21,420 nucleotides of DNA from NCBI GenBank assembly GCA_964522665.1, contig CAZFVY010000118.1:1-21420 (forward strand), written 5' to 3'. Made by a program: the position numbers and the translations under genes. This document shows positions 14,068 through 21,420 of the stretch, piece after piece. The DNA comes from CAZFVY01 sp964522665 (GTDB lineage: Bacteria; Verrucomicrobiota; Verrucomicrobiia; Limisphaerales; CAZFVY01). Each line of letters opens with the position of its first letter. Position 1 is the first letter of the stretch. The notes under the pieces were generated by a model. The model did no database searches. It was not told where the DNA came from and worked only from the letters and a program-made list of their open reading frames with translations.

Positions 14068-15702
14068 ATGAAAACGATCTGTTTTACCCGCCCTTCTTTC
14101 CGGCAGACGGTTTGCGCGCTCAGCGCCGGCCTTGCGCTCTCGGCTCAAGCTCAGGACTGGCCGCGTTGGGGCGGGCCTGATTTGGGGAGGAACATGTATT
14201 CCGCGGCGACCGGTCTGCCCGATCGGTTCGAGCCGGGCAAACCGAAAGGGTCCGCCGGCGACATTGATATGGCGACCACCAAGAACGTGAAGTGGATCGG
14301 GCGCCTCGGTTCGCAGGCGTACGGCAACACGGTGGTGGCGGGCGGCCGGGTCTATATCGGCACCAACAACGAAAATCCCCGCGACCCGCAACACCAGGGC
14401 GATCGCAGCATTCTCCTTTGCCTGGACGAAAAGACGGGTGAGCTGCTCTGGCAGTTGGTGGTTCCCAAATTGATCTCGGGGAAGGTGAATGACTGGGAAG
14501 GTCTGGGACTGCTTTCCTCGCCTTGCGTCGAGGGCAACCGCGTCTATTTGGTCACGAGCCGGTGCGAGGTGCTTTGTCTCGATACCGAAGGCATGGCCAA
14601 TGGCAATGACGGGCCGTTCATGGACGAGGCGCAATACGTCGTCGGCCCCAACAAGCCCAAGGCCAAAATTGGCCCCAAGGACGCCGACATCATCTGGCGC
14701 TACGACATGATGGATGAGTTGGGGGTTTTTCCGCACAACGCGTCCAATTGCTCGGTTCTGATCGTCGGCGATCTCGTTTACGTCTGCACCTCCAACGGGA
14801 TGGATTGGACGCACATCAACATTCCGTCGCCGAATTCGCCGAGCCTGATCGCGCTCGATAAGAAGACGGGCGAATTGAAAGGCGAGGATAACGCGCACAT
14901 TGGCCCGCACATCTTTCACGGCCAGTGGAGCTCACCTTCGGCGGGCGTCGTCAACGGCAAGACGCTGATTTTCTTCGGCGGCGGCGACGGCTATTGCTAC
15001 GCCTTTGACGCGATACCGGTCAAAGAGGGCGACACGAGCTATTTGAAAAAGGTCTGGTGGTACGACTGCAATCCGCCCGAGCACAAAGCGAACAAGGAAG
15101 GCCAGCCGTACAAGTACCCGGCGGCGGAGGGGCCGAGCGAGGTTAATTCAACCCCGGTGTTCTGGAAGAATCGGATTTACGTTCCCGTCGGCCAGGATCC
15201 CGAGCACGGCGAAGGCGTCGGCAATCTGACGTGCATCGATCCGACCCAAACGGGCGACATCACCAAGACCGGCAAGATTTGGAGCTACGACAAGATTCAT
15301 CGAAGCATCTCGACCGTGTCGATCACGCCGGAAGGGTTGCTCTTCGTGGCGGATTTCTCGGGCTTCCTGCATTGCCTTGACGCCGAGACGGGCAAGGTCA
15401 ACTGGGTGTACGACATGAAGGCCCACATGTGGGGTTCGACGATGGTCGCCGACGGCAAAGTGTATGTCGGCGATGAAGACGGTGATTTTCGCGTGTTCGC
15501 CGCCAGCAAGCAGCAGAAGCTGCTCAGCGAGGCGAATCTCGGCGACCCCGTTTATTCGACGCCGGTCGTCGCCAACGGCGTCCTCTACGTCGCCTCGAAC
15601 AGCCATCTCTACGCCTTTTACGATTCCGCGAAACATCCCTCGACCGGCGACACCGCGCCCAAGGTCGATCTCAACCTGAACAATCCGAACGACAAGAAAT
15701 AA
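14068..15702 (+). CDS. Exported PQQ-like beta-propeller protein
   Basis: 544 residues from the ATG at 14068, one base after the previous stop codon (TAA-A-ATG), which implies translational coupling; the frame is open further upstream, but that part is only a shadow of the preceding gene. The signal peptide is about residues 1-27 (TVCALSAGLALSAQA/QD). The mature protein starts with DWPRWGGPDLGRNMYSA, typical of secreted PQQ-like proteins of Verrucomicrobiota and Planctomycetota, and contains propeller blades such as VVAGGRVYIGTNNENPRD, LLCLDEKTGELLWQLVVPK, LIALDKKTGELKG, FLHCLDAETGKVNWVYDMK and FRVFAASKQQKLLSEANLGD. The extra loops contain cysteine and histidine residues that could matter for ligand binding. 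Catalytic function is not evident. It probably acts with the preceding larger propeller protein in the periplasm. Confidence 0.88.
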   Translation: MKTICFTRPSFRQTVCALSAGLALSAQAQDWPRWGGPDLGRNMYSAATGLPDRFEPGKPKGSAGDIDMATTKNVKWIGRLGSQAYGNTVVAGGRVYIGTNNENPRDPQHQGDRSILLCLDEKTGELLWQLVVPKLISGKVNDWEGLGLLSSPCVEGNRVYLVTSRCEVLCLDTEGMANGNDGPFMDEAQYVVGPNKPKAKIGPKDADIIWRYDMMDELGVFPHNASNCSVLIVGDLVYVCTSNGMDWTHINIPSPNSPSLIALDKKTGELKGEDNAHIGPHIFHGQWSSPSAGVVNGKTLIFFGGGDGYCYAFDAIPVKEGDTSYLKKVWWYDCNPPEHKANKEGQPYKYPAAEGPSEVNSTPVFWKNRIYVPVGQDPEHGEGVGNLTCIDPTQTGDITKTGKIWSYDKIHRSISTVSITPEGLLFVADFSGFLHCLDAETGKVNWVYDMKAHMWGSTMVADGKVYVGDEDGDFRVFAASKQQKLLSEANLGDPVYSTPVVANGVLYVASNSHLYAFYDSAKHPSTGDTAPKVDLNLNNPNDKK

Positions 15703-15719
15703 TTCCGGGAAGCGCGTTC

Positions 15720-15766
15720 CGACCCGTCTAAGCTCGCGTTAAGCGGGTCGGGGCGGCTCGCGTTTT
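15720..15766 (+). terminator. Possible terminator after the propeller operon
   Basis: A 7-bp stem, CGACCCG (15720-15726) with CGGGTCG (15744-15750), lies 18 bases after the stop. TTTT occurs only at 15763-15766, 12 bases past the stem, so this is a weak candidate. Confidence 0.35.
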
Positions 15767-15785
15767 ATTGGATACCCTGCACTTC

Positions 15786-16871
<1,086 letters not shown>

Positions 16872-16943
16872 TTAAGTCCTAAAACGGCAGAAAGGGCATG
16901 CCGTGTTGCGCCATCGTTTGGGCATGGACGTTCCAGAATAAGC

Positions 16944-17288
16944 TCACCGGTCCGCTGCCGCAACGATGGTTTGCAATCGCGCGATCAGTTCCGGCAAATC
17001 GCGTTCGATGACCTGCCAGAGTTCGTCATCGTCTATCTGGTCGTAACTGTGAGAAACGATGCTGCGCATGCCGATGATGTCGCGCCACGGCACGTTGGGA
17101 TGGGCGTCCCGAGTTTCATGGGAGAGCCGGCGAGCAGCTTCACCGAGCACCACAATTTCATAGAGGACTGCATCCAGTCGCATCGGAACGGTCGCCAAGG
17201 TTTCGCGCGTTGTGTCGCGGGCGTAAGCCAGGATTTTGCGGGCTGCGCGCAGCATGTCTTCGAGAGACTGGCGGTCACGATCCAGCAT
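16944..17288 (-). CDS. hepT: HepT-like HEPN toxin (DUF86)
   Basis: 114 residues from the ATG at 17288, which lies inside the end of the upstream antitoxin gene (14-base overlap); an in-frame start at 17402 would add 38 residues unlike the family. All-helical HEPN/DUF86 sequence: LEDMLRAARKILAYARDT, VLYEIVVLGEAARRLSHETR and the key motif R75-SIVS-H80-S-Y82, i.e. R-x4-H-x-Y, the RNase active-site motif with the tyrosine that the partner MntA AMPylates in characterised systems. In such pairs HepT is an RNase toxin neutralised by polyadenylylation. Confidence in the pair is raised by gene order, overlap and both signature motifs. It converges with the adenylating-enzyme gene, separated by 72 bases without a clear terminator. 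Confidence 0.88.
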   Translation of the reverse strand: MLDRDRQSLEDMLRAARKILAYARDTTRETLATVPMRLDAVLYEIVVLGEAARRLSHETRDAHPNVPWRDIIGMRSIVSHSYDQIDDDELWQVIERDLPELIARLQTIVAAADR

Positions 17289-17592
17289 ACAGGGACTGGG
17301 CTTGAGCCAGGATGGCGGCGCCGCGACCGTTTTGTCGGTCGTTTTCGAGGGCGCGTCGGTTGAGCAAGTCCACGGAGCGGCCAAGCATATCTTCCAGCTC
17401 ATGCTTCATGTGAACGCGGTCGAGGAGACTCCAATGAGCATCAGGGACGTAGCTGGCAACGAAATCCACGTCGCTATCTACGCGAAAGTCATCACGGAGC
17501 GCCGAGCCGAAAATTTCCAATCTGGCAATTTTCCACCGCCGACAAAAGTCGGCAATTTTGTCCATCGGCAATCCGAGTTGAGTTGTCAGCAT
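17275..17592 (-). CDS. mntA: MntA-like minimal nucleotidyltransferase antitoxin
   Basis: 105 residues from the ATG at 17592, chosen because AAAGG precedes it by 4 bases and upstream residues in the frame (up to 17724) are unlike the family. The signature GSALRDDFRVDSDVDFVA has G29-S30 and the metal ligands D41 and D43; a third carboxylate is D75 in GRSVDLLNR. This is the minimal nucleotidyltransferase fold (MNT) that transfers AMP to the tyrosine of the HepT partner. It is the promoter-proximal gene of the pair, ensuring antitoxin synthesis first, and overlaps hepT by 14 bases. Such pairs act in plasmid or genomic-island maintenance or phage defence; nothing in the flanks indicates a mobile element here. 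Confidence 0.88.
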   Translation of the reverse strand: MLTTQLGLPMDKIADFCRRWKIARLEIFGSALRDDFRVDSDVDFVASYVPDAHWSLLDRVHMKHELEDMLGRSVDLLNRRALENDRQNGRGAAILAQAQSLYAGS

Positions 17593-17615
17593 AAAGCCTT
17601 TGCTTGTATGGCTAA

Positions 17616-17643
17616 AGTATTGCCGGCGCCCGGGGATCTTCAA
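17616..17643 (-). promoter_or_regulatory. Candidate promoter of the mntA-hepT pair
   Basis: On the minus strand: TTGAAG (17643-17638), a 16-base spacer and AATACT (17621-17616), 24 bases before the mntA start. The spacer is very GC-rich (CCCCGGGCGCCGG) and could hold a regulator site. Confidence 0.35.
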
Positions 17644-17724
17644 TCTCCAAAAGCGCAATTTCCCTGGGTACACGGCCTGCCCCCAACGGTGGAGCGGGCA
17701 ATTGAAATCATGGTTTGGTAGCAA

Positions 17725-18042
17725 AGGTCGCGTTGCGGGTATTGTGATTCGATTTCAGAAATGCGCGATTTACCCGCAACCGAGTGTTCGGCTGATTATC
17801 GTTGCTCGTAACGGAATTTCCCGCCGCGGGAAATACAAACGGGCGCCGTGGGTGCAGATTGCGCCCATGTTCGGGATAAAAACCGGTGACGAAGCGGGCG
17901 GCTTGGGCGAAGCGGCGAGGATTCGCCGAGGAGCCTTGAATTCGGGCTCGATTTATCGCCCGACACGCGCCGACGGTTTGGGGCGCGAATTTGGGTTGAG
18001 ACGGTTTTTGGGATTGCGGCGTGCGGAGCGAAGCGAAGCTGT
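17725..18042. other. Non-coding stretch between the toxin-antitoxin pair and cimA, 5' part
   Basis: No gene is supported on either strand. A long plus-strand open frame crosses it, but its translation is Arg/Gly/Pro-rich with no domain and it runs into the start of cimA in another frame. A 7-bp hairpin ATTTCCC (17816-17822) with GGGAAAT (17828-17834), loop GCCGC, is the only clear structure; no T-run follows. Confidence 0.45.
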
Positions 18043-18205
18043 CCCGTCCTTACAGGACGGGCCGAGTTTTATTGGGGGACGATTTCCTGGGATTTCGCTT
18101 CGCGCCATCCCCAAGGCTGTCGCAGGGCGCGCTTTCAGCGCTTCAGGCGTGAAGCTTCGGGCCATCCCGCGGCATGCTTTCAGCGCTTCAGGTCCGATGC
18201 CGCGG
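18043..18205. repeat. Hairpin-cluster module, copy 2, with internal duplication
   Basis: Successive hairpins: CCCGTCCT (18043-18050) with AGGACGGG (18054-18061), loop TAC; CCTGGGAT (18086-18093) with ATCCC plus AGG (18107-18116, two-base bulge); GCGC (18129-18132) with GCGC (18138-18141), loop TTTCA; and CCGCGGCAT (18167-18175) with ATGCCGCGG (18197-18205). GCTTTCAGCGCTTCAGG occurs twice, exactly (18131-18147 and 18176-18192), each preceded by GCCATCCC, so the 3' half is duplicated. The order small hairpin, central GC stem, small hairpin mirrors 2003-2099. It lies about 140 bases upstream of cimA. Confidence 0.6.
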
Positions 18206-18342
18206 TCCAGACCACCCGAAAACGTCAACAACTCGAGATTGCGCCCGGCGAGGCGCCAGGGGCCGGGTTTCGCGTGGGGCTTTTCGACTTTTCAATCGGT
18301 TGGCATTGGCGTAGAAGTTACGTTCCGCGTTAGCGGACGATT

Positions 18343-19899
18343 ATGCAACCCGAAGTGGAAATCTACGATACGACCCTGCGCGACGGCAGTCAGGGTGAAG
18401 GCATCAATTTTTCAGTAGCGGACAAACTCCGCATTGCTGAACGAATCGATGCGTTCGGGATTCACTACGTGGAGGGCGGCTGGCCGGGGTCGAATCCGAA
18501 GGACGTCGAGTTCTTCGCGCAAGCCAAACGACGGAAGTTCAAATACGCCCGGTTGGCGGCGTTTGGCTCGACCCGGCGCAAGAAGGTCGCCGTCGAAAGC
18601 GACGACCAGGTGCGGCTCCTGCTCGAGTCGGAGACGCCGGTGGTGACGATTTTCGGCAAAACCTGGCCGTTGCACGTCAAAGAGGTGCTCCACACGACGC
18701 TGGAGGAAAATCTGGCGATGATCGCCGATACGGTGCGCTATTTGAAGGATCACGGCAAATTCGTGGTTTATGACGCCGAGCACGCGTTCGACGGGTATAA
18801 GGATGACGCCGAGTACGCGCTGGCGACCTGGCAGGCCGCGGAGAAGGCGGGCGCGGACGTCGTGACGCTGTGCGACACCAATGGCGGTTGTCTGCCGGCG
18901 GAAATCGAATTGATCACGCGCGCCGGGCGCGAACGGCTCAGCGTCCGGCTCGGCATCCACACGCACAACGACGCCGGCTTGGGCGTGGCCAACGCGCTGG
19001 CGGCGGTGGCGGCGGGCGCGACGCATGTCCAGGGAACGATCAACGGGTACGGCGAGCGGACCGGGAATTGCAACATGACCAGCGTGATGCCGTTGCTTGA
19101 GGTCAAGATGGGGAAACGCTGTCTGCCGGGCGGGGCGCTCACGAAGCTGCGGGAGCTTTCCCAATTCGTCGATGAAATCGCCAATCTGCGGCATGATTCG
19201 CGGCAGCCGTGGGTAGGAGCGACGGCGTTCGCCCATAAGGGCGGGATGCACGTCAACGCCGTGGAAAAGACCGCGCGCAGTTACGAGCACGTGGACCCGG
19301 CGGTCGTGGGGAACACGCGCCGAATTCTCATCAGCGATCAGTCGGGGCGCAGCAACATCGTGCTCAAGGCGCGCGAATTGGGCTTTGAAATCACCGCGGA
19401 GACGCCGGAACTGCGGGCGCTGCTGACCGAGATCAAGGAATTGGAGCACGCGGGCTACGAATTTGAGGCGGCGGAAGGTTCGCTGGCGTTGCTCATCCGC
19501 AAGAGCCTGCGGCGCGAGGAAGCGCCATTTCAGGTTCACGCGTACCATGTCTCGATGCGCCGGGACGCGCAGAATTCAATTTGCGAAGCGACGGTTAAAG
19601 TGCGCGTCGGCGCCGAGTCGTCCCACACGGTCGCGGAAGGCGATGGTCCCGTGAACGCCCTGGATTCGGCGTTGCGCGCGGGACTGGTGAAGTTTTATCC
19701 GCAACTCAAAAAGGTCCAATTGTCCGACTATAAGGTCCGCATCCTGGATTCCAAGACCGGCACGGCGGCCAAAACGCGCGTGCTGATTGAATCGACGGAT
19801 GGGAAGAACGAGTGGGGCACGGTCGGCGTCAGTGACAACATCGTCGAGGCGAGCCTGCGGGCGCTCTGCGAGAGCCTCGAGTATTTCCTGACCAAGTAA
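18343..19899 (+). CDS. cimA: (R)-citramalate synthase
   Basis: 518 residues, full length for CimA. It condenses pyruvate and acetyl-CoA to (R)-citramalate, the first step of the threonine-independent route to 2-oxobutanoate and isoleucine. Evidence: the DRE-TIM metallolyase start YDTTLRDGSQGEG with R13 and D14, metal-binding HTHND (H206, H208) and GYGERTGNCNM with N242, then AFAHKGGMHVNAV, and a C-terminal LeuA-type regulatory domain (about 400-510, containing NALDSALRAGLVKFYP and TVGVSDNIVEASLRALCESL), where end-product inhibition acts in the family. The ATG at 18343 has no strong Shine-Dalgarno sequence. valS follows 15 bases after the stop with a good ribosome-binding site, so the two are probably one transcript. 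2-isopropylmalate synthase is the main alternative, but the YDTTLRDGSQGEG/GNCNM pattern and length favour CimA. Confidence 0.95.
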   Translation: MQPEVEIYDTTLRDGSQGEGINFSVADKLRIAERIDAFGIHYVEGGWPGSNPKDVEFFAQAKRRKFKYARLAAFGSTRRKKVAVESDDQVRLLLESETPVVTIFGKTWPLHVKEVLHTTLEENLAMIADTVRYLKDHGKFVVYDAEHAFDGYKDDAEYALATWQAAEKAGADVVTLCDTNGGCLPAEIELITRAGRERLSVRLGIHTHNDAGLGVANALAAVAAGATHVQGTINGYGERTGNCNMTSVMPLLEVKMGKRCLPGGALTKLRELSQFVDEIANLRHDSRQPWVGATAFAHKGGMHVNAVEKTARSYEHVDPAVVGNTRRILISDQSGRSNIVLKARELGFEITAETPELRALLTEIKELEHAGYEFEAAEGSLALLIRKSLRREEAPFQVHAYHVSMRRDAQNSICEATVKVRVGAESSHTVAEGDGPVNALDSALRAGLVKFYPQLKKVQLSDYKVRILDSKTGTAAKTRVLIESTDGKNEWGTVGVSDNIVEASLRALCESLEYFLTK

Positions 19900-19903
19900 A
19901 CTT

Positions 19904-19910
19904 AAGGAGA
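19904..19910 (+). promoter_or_regulatory. Strong Shine-Dalgarno sequence of valS
   Basis: AAGGAGA ends 4 bases before the ATG at 19915. It is the best ribosome-binding site in the window, where most other starts have weak or no such sequence, and it fixes the valS start. Confidence 0.85.
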
Positions 19911-19914
19911 GTTC

Positions 19915-21420
19915 ATGCCGGAGATTTCCAAGGCTTACGAGCCACAATTGGTCGAGGACAGATGGTACGCGTACTGGCTGGAAGGCCGGTTCTTCGTGGC
20001 CGATCCCAAGTCGGCCAAGCCGCCGTACTCGATCGTCATCCCGCCGCCGAACGTGACGGGGGTTCTGACGCTCGGCCACGTGTTGAACAACACCATTCAG
20101 GACATCCTGGCGCGCCTGGCGCGAATGAAGGGGTTTGAAGTGCTGTGGCTGCCGGGGACCGATCACGCCGGGATCGCGACGCAAGCCGTGGTCGAGCGGA
20201 CGCTGAGAAAAGAAGGGGCGATCAAGCACCGCAACGATCTTGGGCGCGAAAGGTTTCTTGAGAAGGTCTGGGAGTGGAAGGAGAAGCACGGCGGCATCAT
20301 CATTCAGCAGCTAAAAAAGCTGGGCTGTTCGTGCGATTGGAGCCGCGAGCGGTTCACGATGGACCCGGAGTATTCGCAATGCGTCCAGGACGTCTTTGTG
20401 GCCCTTTACAAGAAAGGCCTGATCTATCGCGGCAAACGCATGGTAAATTGGGACCCGGCGGCGGGCACGGCGCTTTCGGACGAGGAAGTGATCATGACCG
20501 AGAAGCGCGGCCACCTCTGGCACGTGCGCTATCCGCTCGTGGGGGAGGATGGTCAACCGTCGAAGACCGAGTTTCTGGTGGTGGCCACGACGCGACCGGA
20601 GACGATGCTCGGCGATGAAGCGGTCGCGGTCAATCCGGCCGACGAACGTTATCAGCAGTTGACTGGCCGGAGGGCTTGGTTGCCGATTCGCAATCGCAGC
20701 ATCCCGATTATCGCGGACGATTACGTTGATCCCAAGTTCGGGACTGGTTGCGTGAAGATCACGCCGGCGCACGACATGGCCGATTATGAGATGGCGCAGC
20801 GGCACGGGTTGCCCCTGACCATCGTGATCGCTCCGAACGGGACGATGTCGGCCGAGGCCGGCGAGGGTTTCGCCGGGCTGGACCGTTTCGCCGCGCGGGA
20901 CCGGGTCGTCGAGCAACTAGAGCGCGAGGGCGCGCTGGTCAAAGTTGAGGATTATCCGCACAAGGTCGGCTACAGCGAGCGGAGCCAGGTCCCGATTGAG
21001 CCGTACCTGAGTGAGCAATGGTTTATGAAGTACCCGTCGGTGGCGGAATCCACGGCGGCCGTCGAGAGCGGGCAGATCAAGATGTATCCCGAGCGTTGGG
21101 CGCGGACTTATCTGCATTGGATGCGGACCATCCGCGATTGGTGCATCTCGCGCCAGCTTTGGTGGGGGCATCGCGTGCCGGTGTGGTATCGCAAGGGCAC
21201 GGGCGAGATTTATTGCGAGTCCCAGGCGCCGGCGGACCCGGAGAACTGGGACCAGGACCCCGACGTGCTGGACACGTGGTGCAGTTCGTGGCTCTGGCCG
21301 TTCGCGACGATGGGCTGGCCGCAGAAGACCGAGACGCTGCAACGATTTTACCCGACCACCGATCTGGTGACCGGCCCGGACATCATTTTCTTCTGGGTCG
21401 CGCGCATGATCATGGCCGGC
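19915..21420 (+). CDS. valS: Valyl-tRNA synthetase, N-terminal 502 codons (runs off window)
   Basis: The frame is open from the ATG at 19915 to the window edge. It ligates valine to tRNA-Val. Visible parts: N-terminal YEPQLVEDRWYAYWLEGRFF, the class I nucleotide-binding start IPPPNVTGVLTLGHVLNNT (42-60; the HIGH signature reads T-L-G-H), LPGTDHAGIATQAVVER, the CP1 editing domain (about 190-360) with TTRPETMLGDEAVAVNP and GTGCVKITPAHDMADYEMAQ, then EPYLSEQWFMKY, RDWCISRQLWWGHRVPVWY, DTWCSSWLWPFATMGWP and TGPDIIFFWVARMIMAG. The KMSKS loop, anticodon-binding domain and C-terminal coiled coil lie beyond the window. The ValRS-typical editing and WCSSWLWPF sequences separate it from IleRS and LeuRS. 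It follows cimA by 15 bases, linking two branched-chain amino acid functions. Confidence 0.95.
   Translation, partial: MPEISKAYEPQLVEDRWYAYWLEGRFFVADPKSAKPPYSIVIPPPNVTGVLTLGHVLNNTIQDILARLARMKGFEVLWLPGTDHAGIATQAVVERTLRKEGAIKHRNDLGRERFLEKVWEWKEKHGGIIIQQLKKLGCSCDWSRERFTMDPEYSQCVQDVFVALYKKGLIYRGKRMVNWDPAAGTALSDEEVIMTEKRGHLWHVRYPLVGEDGQPSKTEFLVVATTRPETMLGDEAVAVNPADERYQQLTGRRAWLPIRNRSIPIIADDYVDPKFGTGCVKITPAHDMADYEMAQRHGLPLTIVIAPNGTMSAEAGEGFAGLDRFAARDRVVEQLEREGALVKVEDYPHKVGYSERSQVPIEPYLSEQWFMKYPSVAESTAAVESGQIKMYPERWARTYLHWMRTIRDWCISRQLWWGHRVPVWYRKGTGEIYCESQAPADPENWDQDPDVLDTWCSSWLWPFATMGWPQKTETLQRFYPTTDLVTGPDIIFFWVARMIMAG

Noticed and set aside
11730..15702. Naming the propeller proteins as PQQ-dependent dehydrogenases
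   Set aside because: The blade motifs are shared by many non-enzymatic PQQ-like propellers such as BamB-type proteins, and no dehydrogenase active-site signature was recognised.
16872..16943. Bidirectional terminator between the adenylating-enzyme gene and hepT
   Set aside because: Only a 6-bp stem with a 9-base loop (ACGGCA with TGCCGT) was seen, without a T-run on either side.
17600..18418. Open plus-strand frame of 272 codons across the intergenic region before cimA
   Set aside because: The translation is Arg/Gly/Pro-rich without domains, covers the hairpin cluster, overlaps mntA upstream and runs into cimA in another frame. It is open because of high GC.
18412..19548. Minus-strand frame of 378 codons opposite cimA
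   Set aside because: It is antisense to a clearly functional gene, and its composition (many Arg, His, Val, Gln) is that of a GC-driven mirror frame.

Overview
The window is about 60% GC, densely coded, and most resembles a Verrucomicrobiota chromosome. This is an inference from gene content: a secreted Ig/cadherin-type protein, a PEP-CTERM sorted protein, an Asp-box repeat protein, paired PQQ-like propeller proteins, Rcp1-type receivers, few Shine-Dalgarno sequences, and a citramalate synthase followed by a valyl-tRNA synthetase. No rRNA, tRNA, CRISPR array, transposase or phage gene was found.

Layout. Positions 1-1767 hold the C-terminal end of a large adhesin-like protein and a small P-domain protein with a PEP-CTERM anchor, closed by a strong terminator (1846-1896). 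A non-coding stretch (1897-2343) carries a module of three hairpins. Positions 2344-5052 form a plus-strand signalling cluster: a single-domain receiver, a soluble REC-PAS-HisKA_3 kinase and a LuxR-type regulator that overlaps the kinase by ATGA. A secreted protein built from about 14 Asp-box blades follows (5466-7202). Converging on it is a minus-strand cluster (10323 to 7222): a membrane Cache-HAMP histidine kinase, a second Rcp1-like receiver, and a receiver with a cysteine-rich tail. A lone cyclic-nucleotide-binding protein and a MarR regulator lie upstream on the same strand.

From 11730 to 15702 two exported PQQ-like propeller proteins are coupled with a 1-base gap and diverge from the MarR gene across a compact promoter region. 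Then come a short adenylating-enzyme-like protein (15786-16871), a minus-strand MntA/HepT toxin-antitoxin pair (17592 to 16944), a non-coding stretch with a second hairpin cluster (18043-18205), cimA (18343-19899) and the first 502 codons of valS (19915 to the window edge).

How the genes fit together. The two signalling clusters contain paralogous receiver pairs in the same transcriptional order, facing each other across the propeller gene. This looks like an old inverted duplication whose second member acquired different output domains: a kinase in one copy, a Cys-rich tail in the other. cimA and valS are probably co-transcribed and both serve branched-chain amino acids. The least explained material is the pair of hairpin modules, the end-to-end propeller and the Cys-tail receiver.
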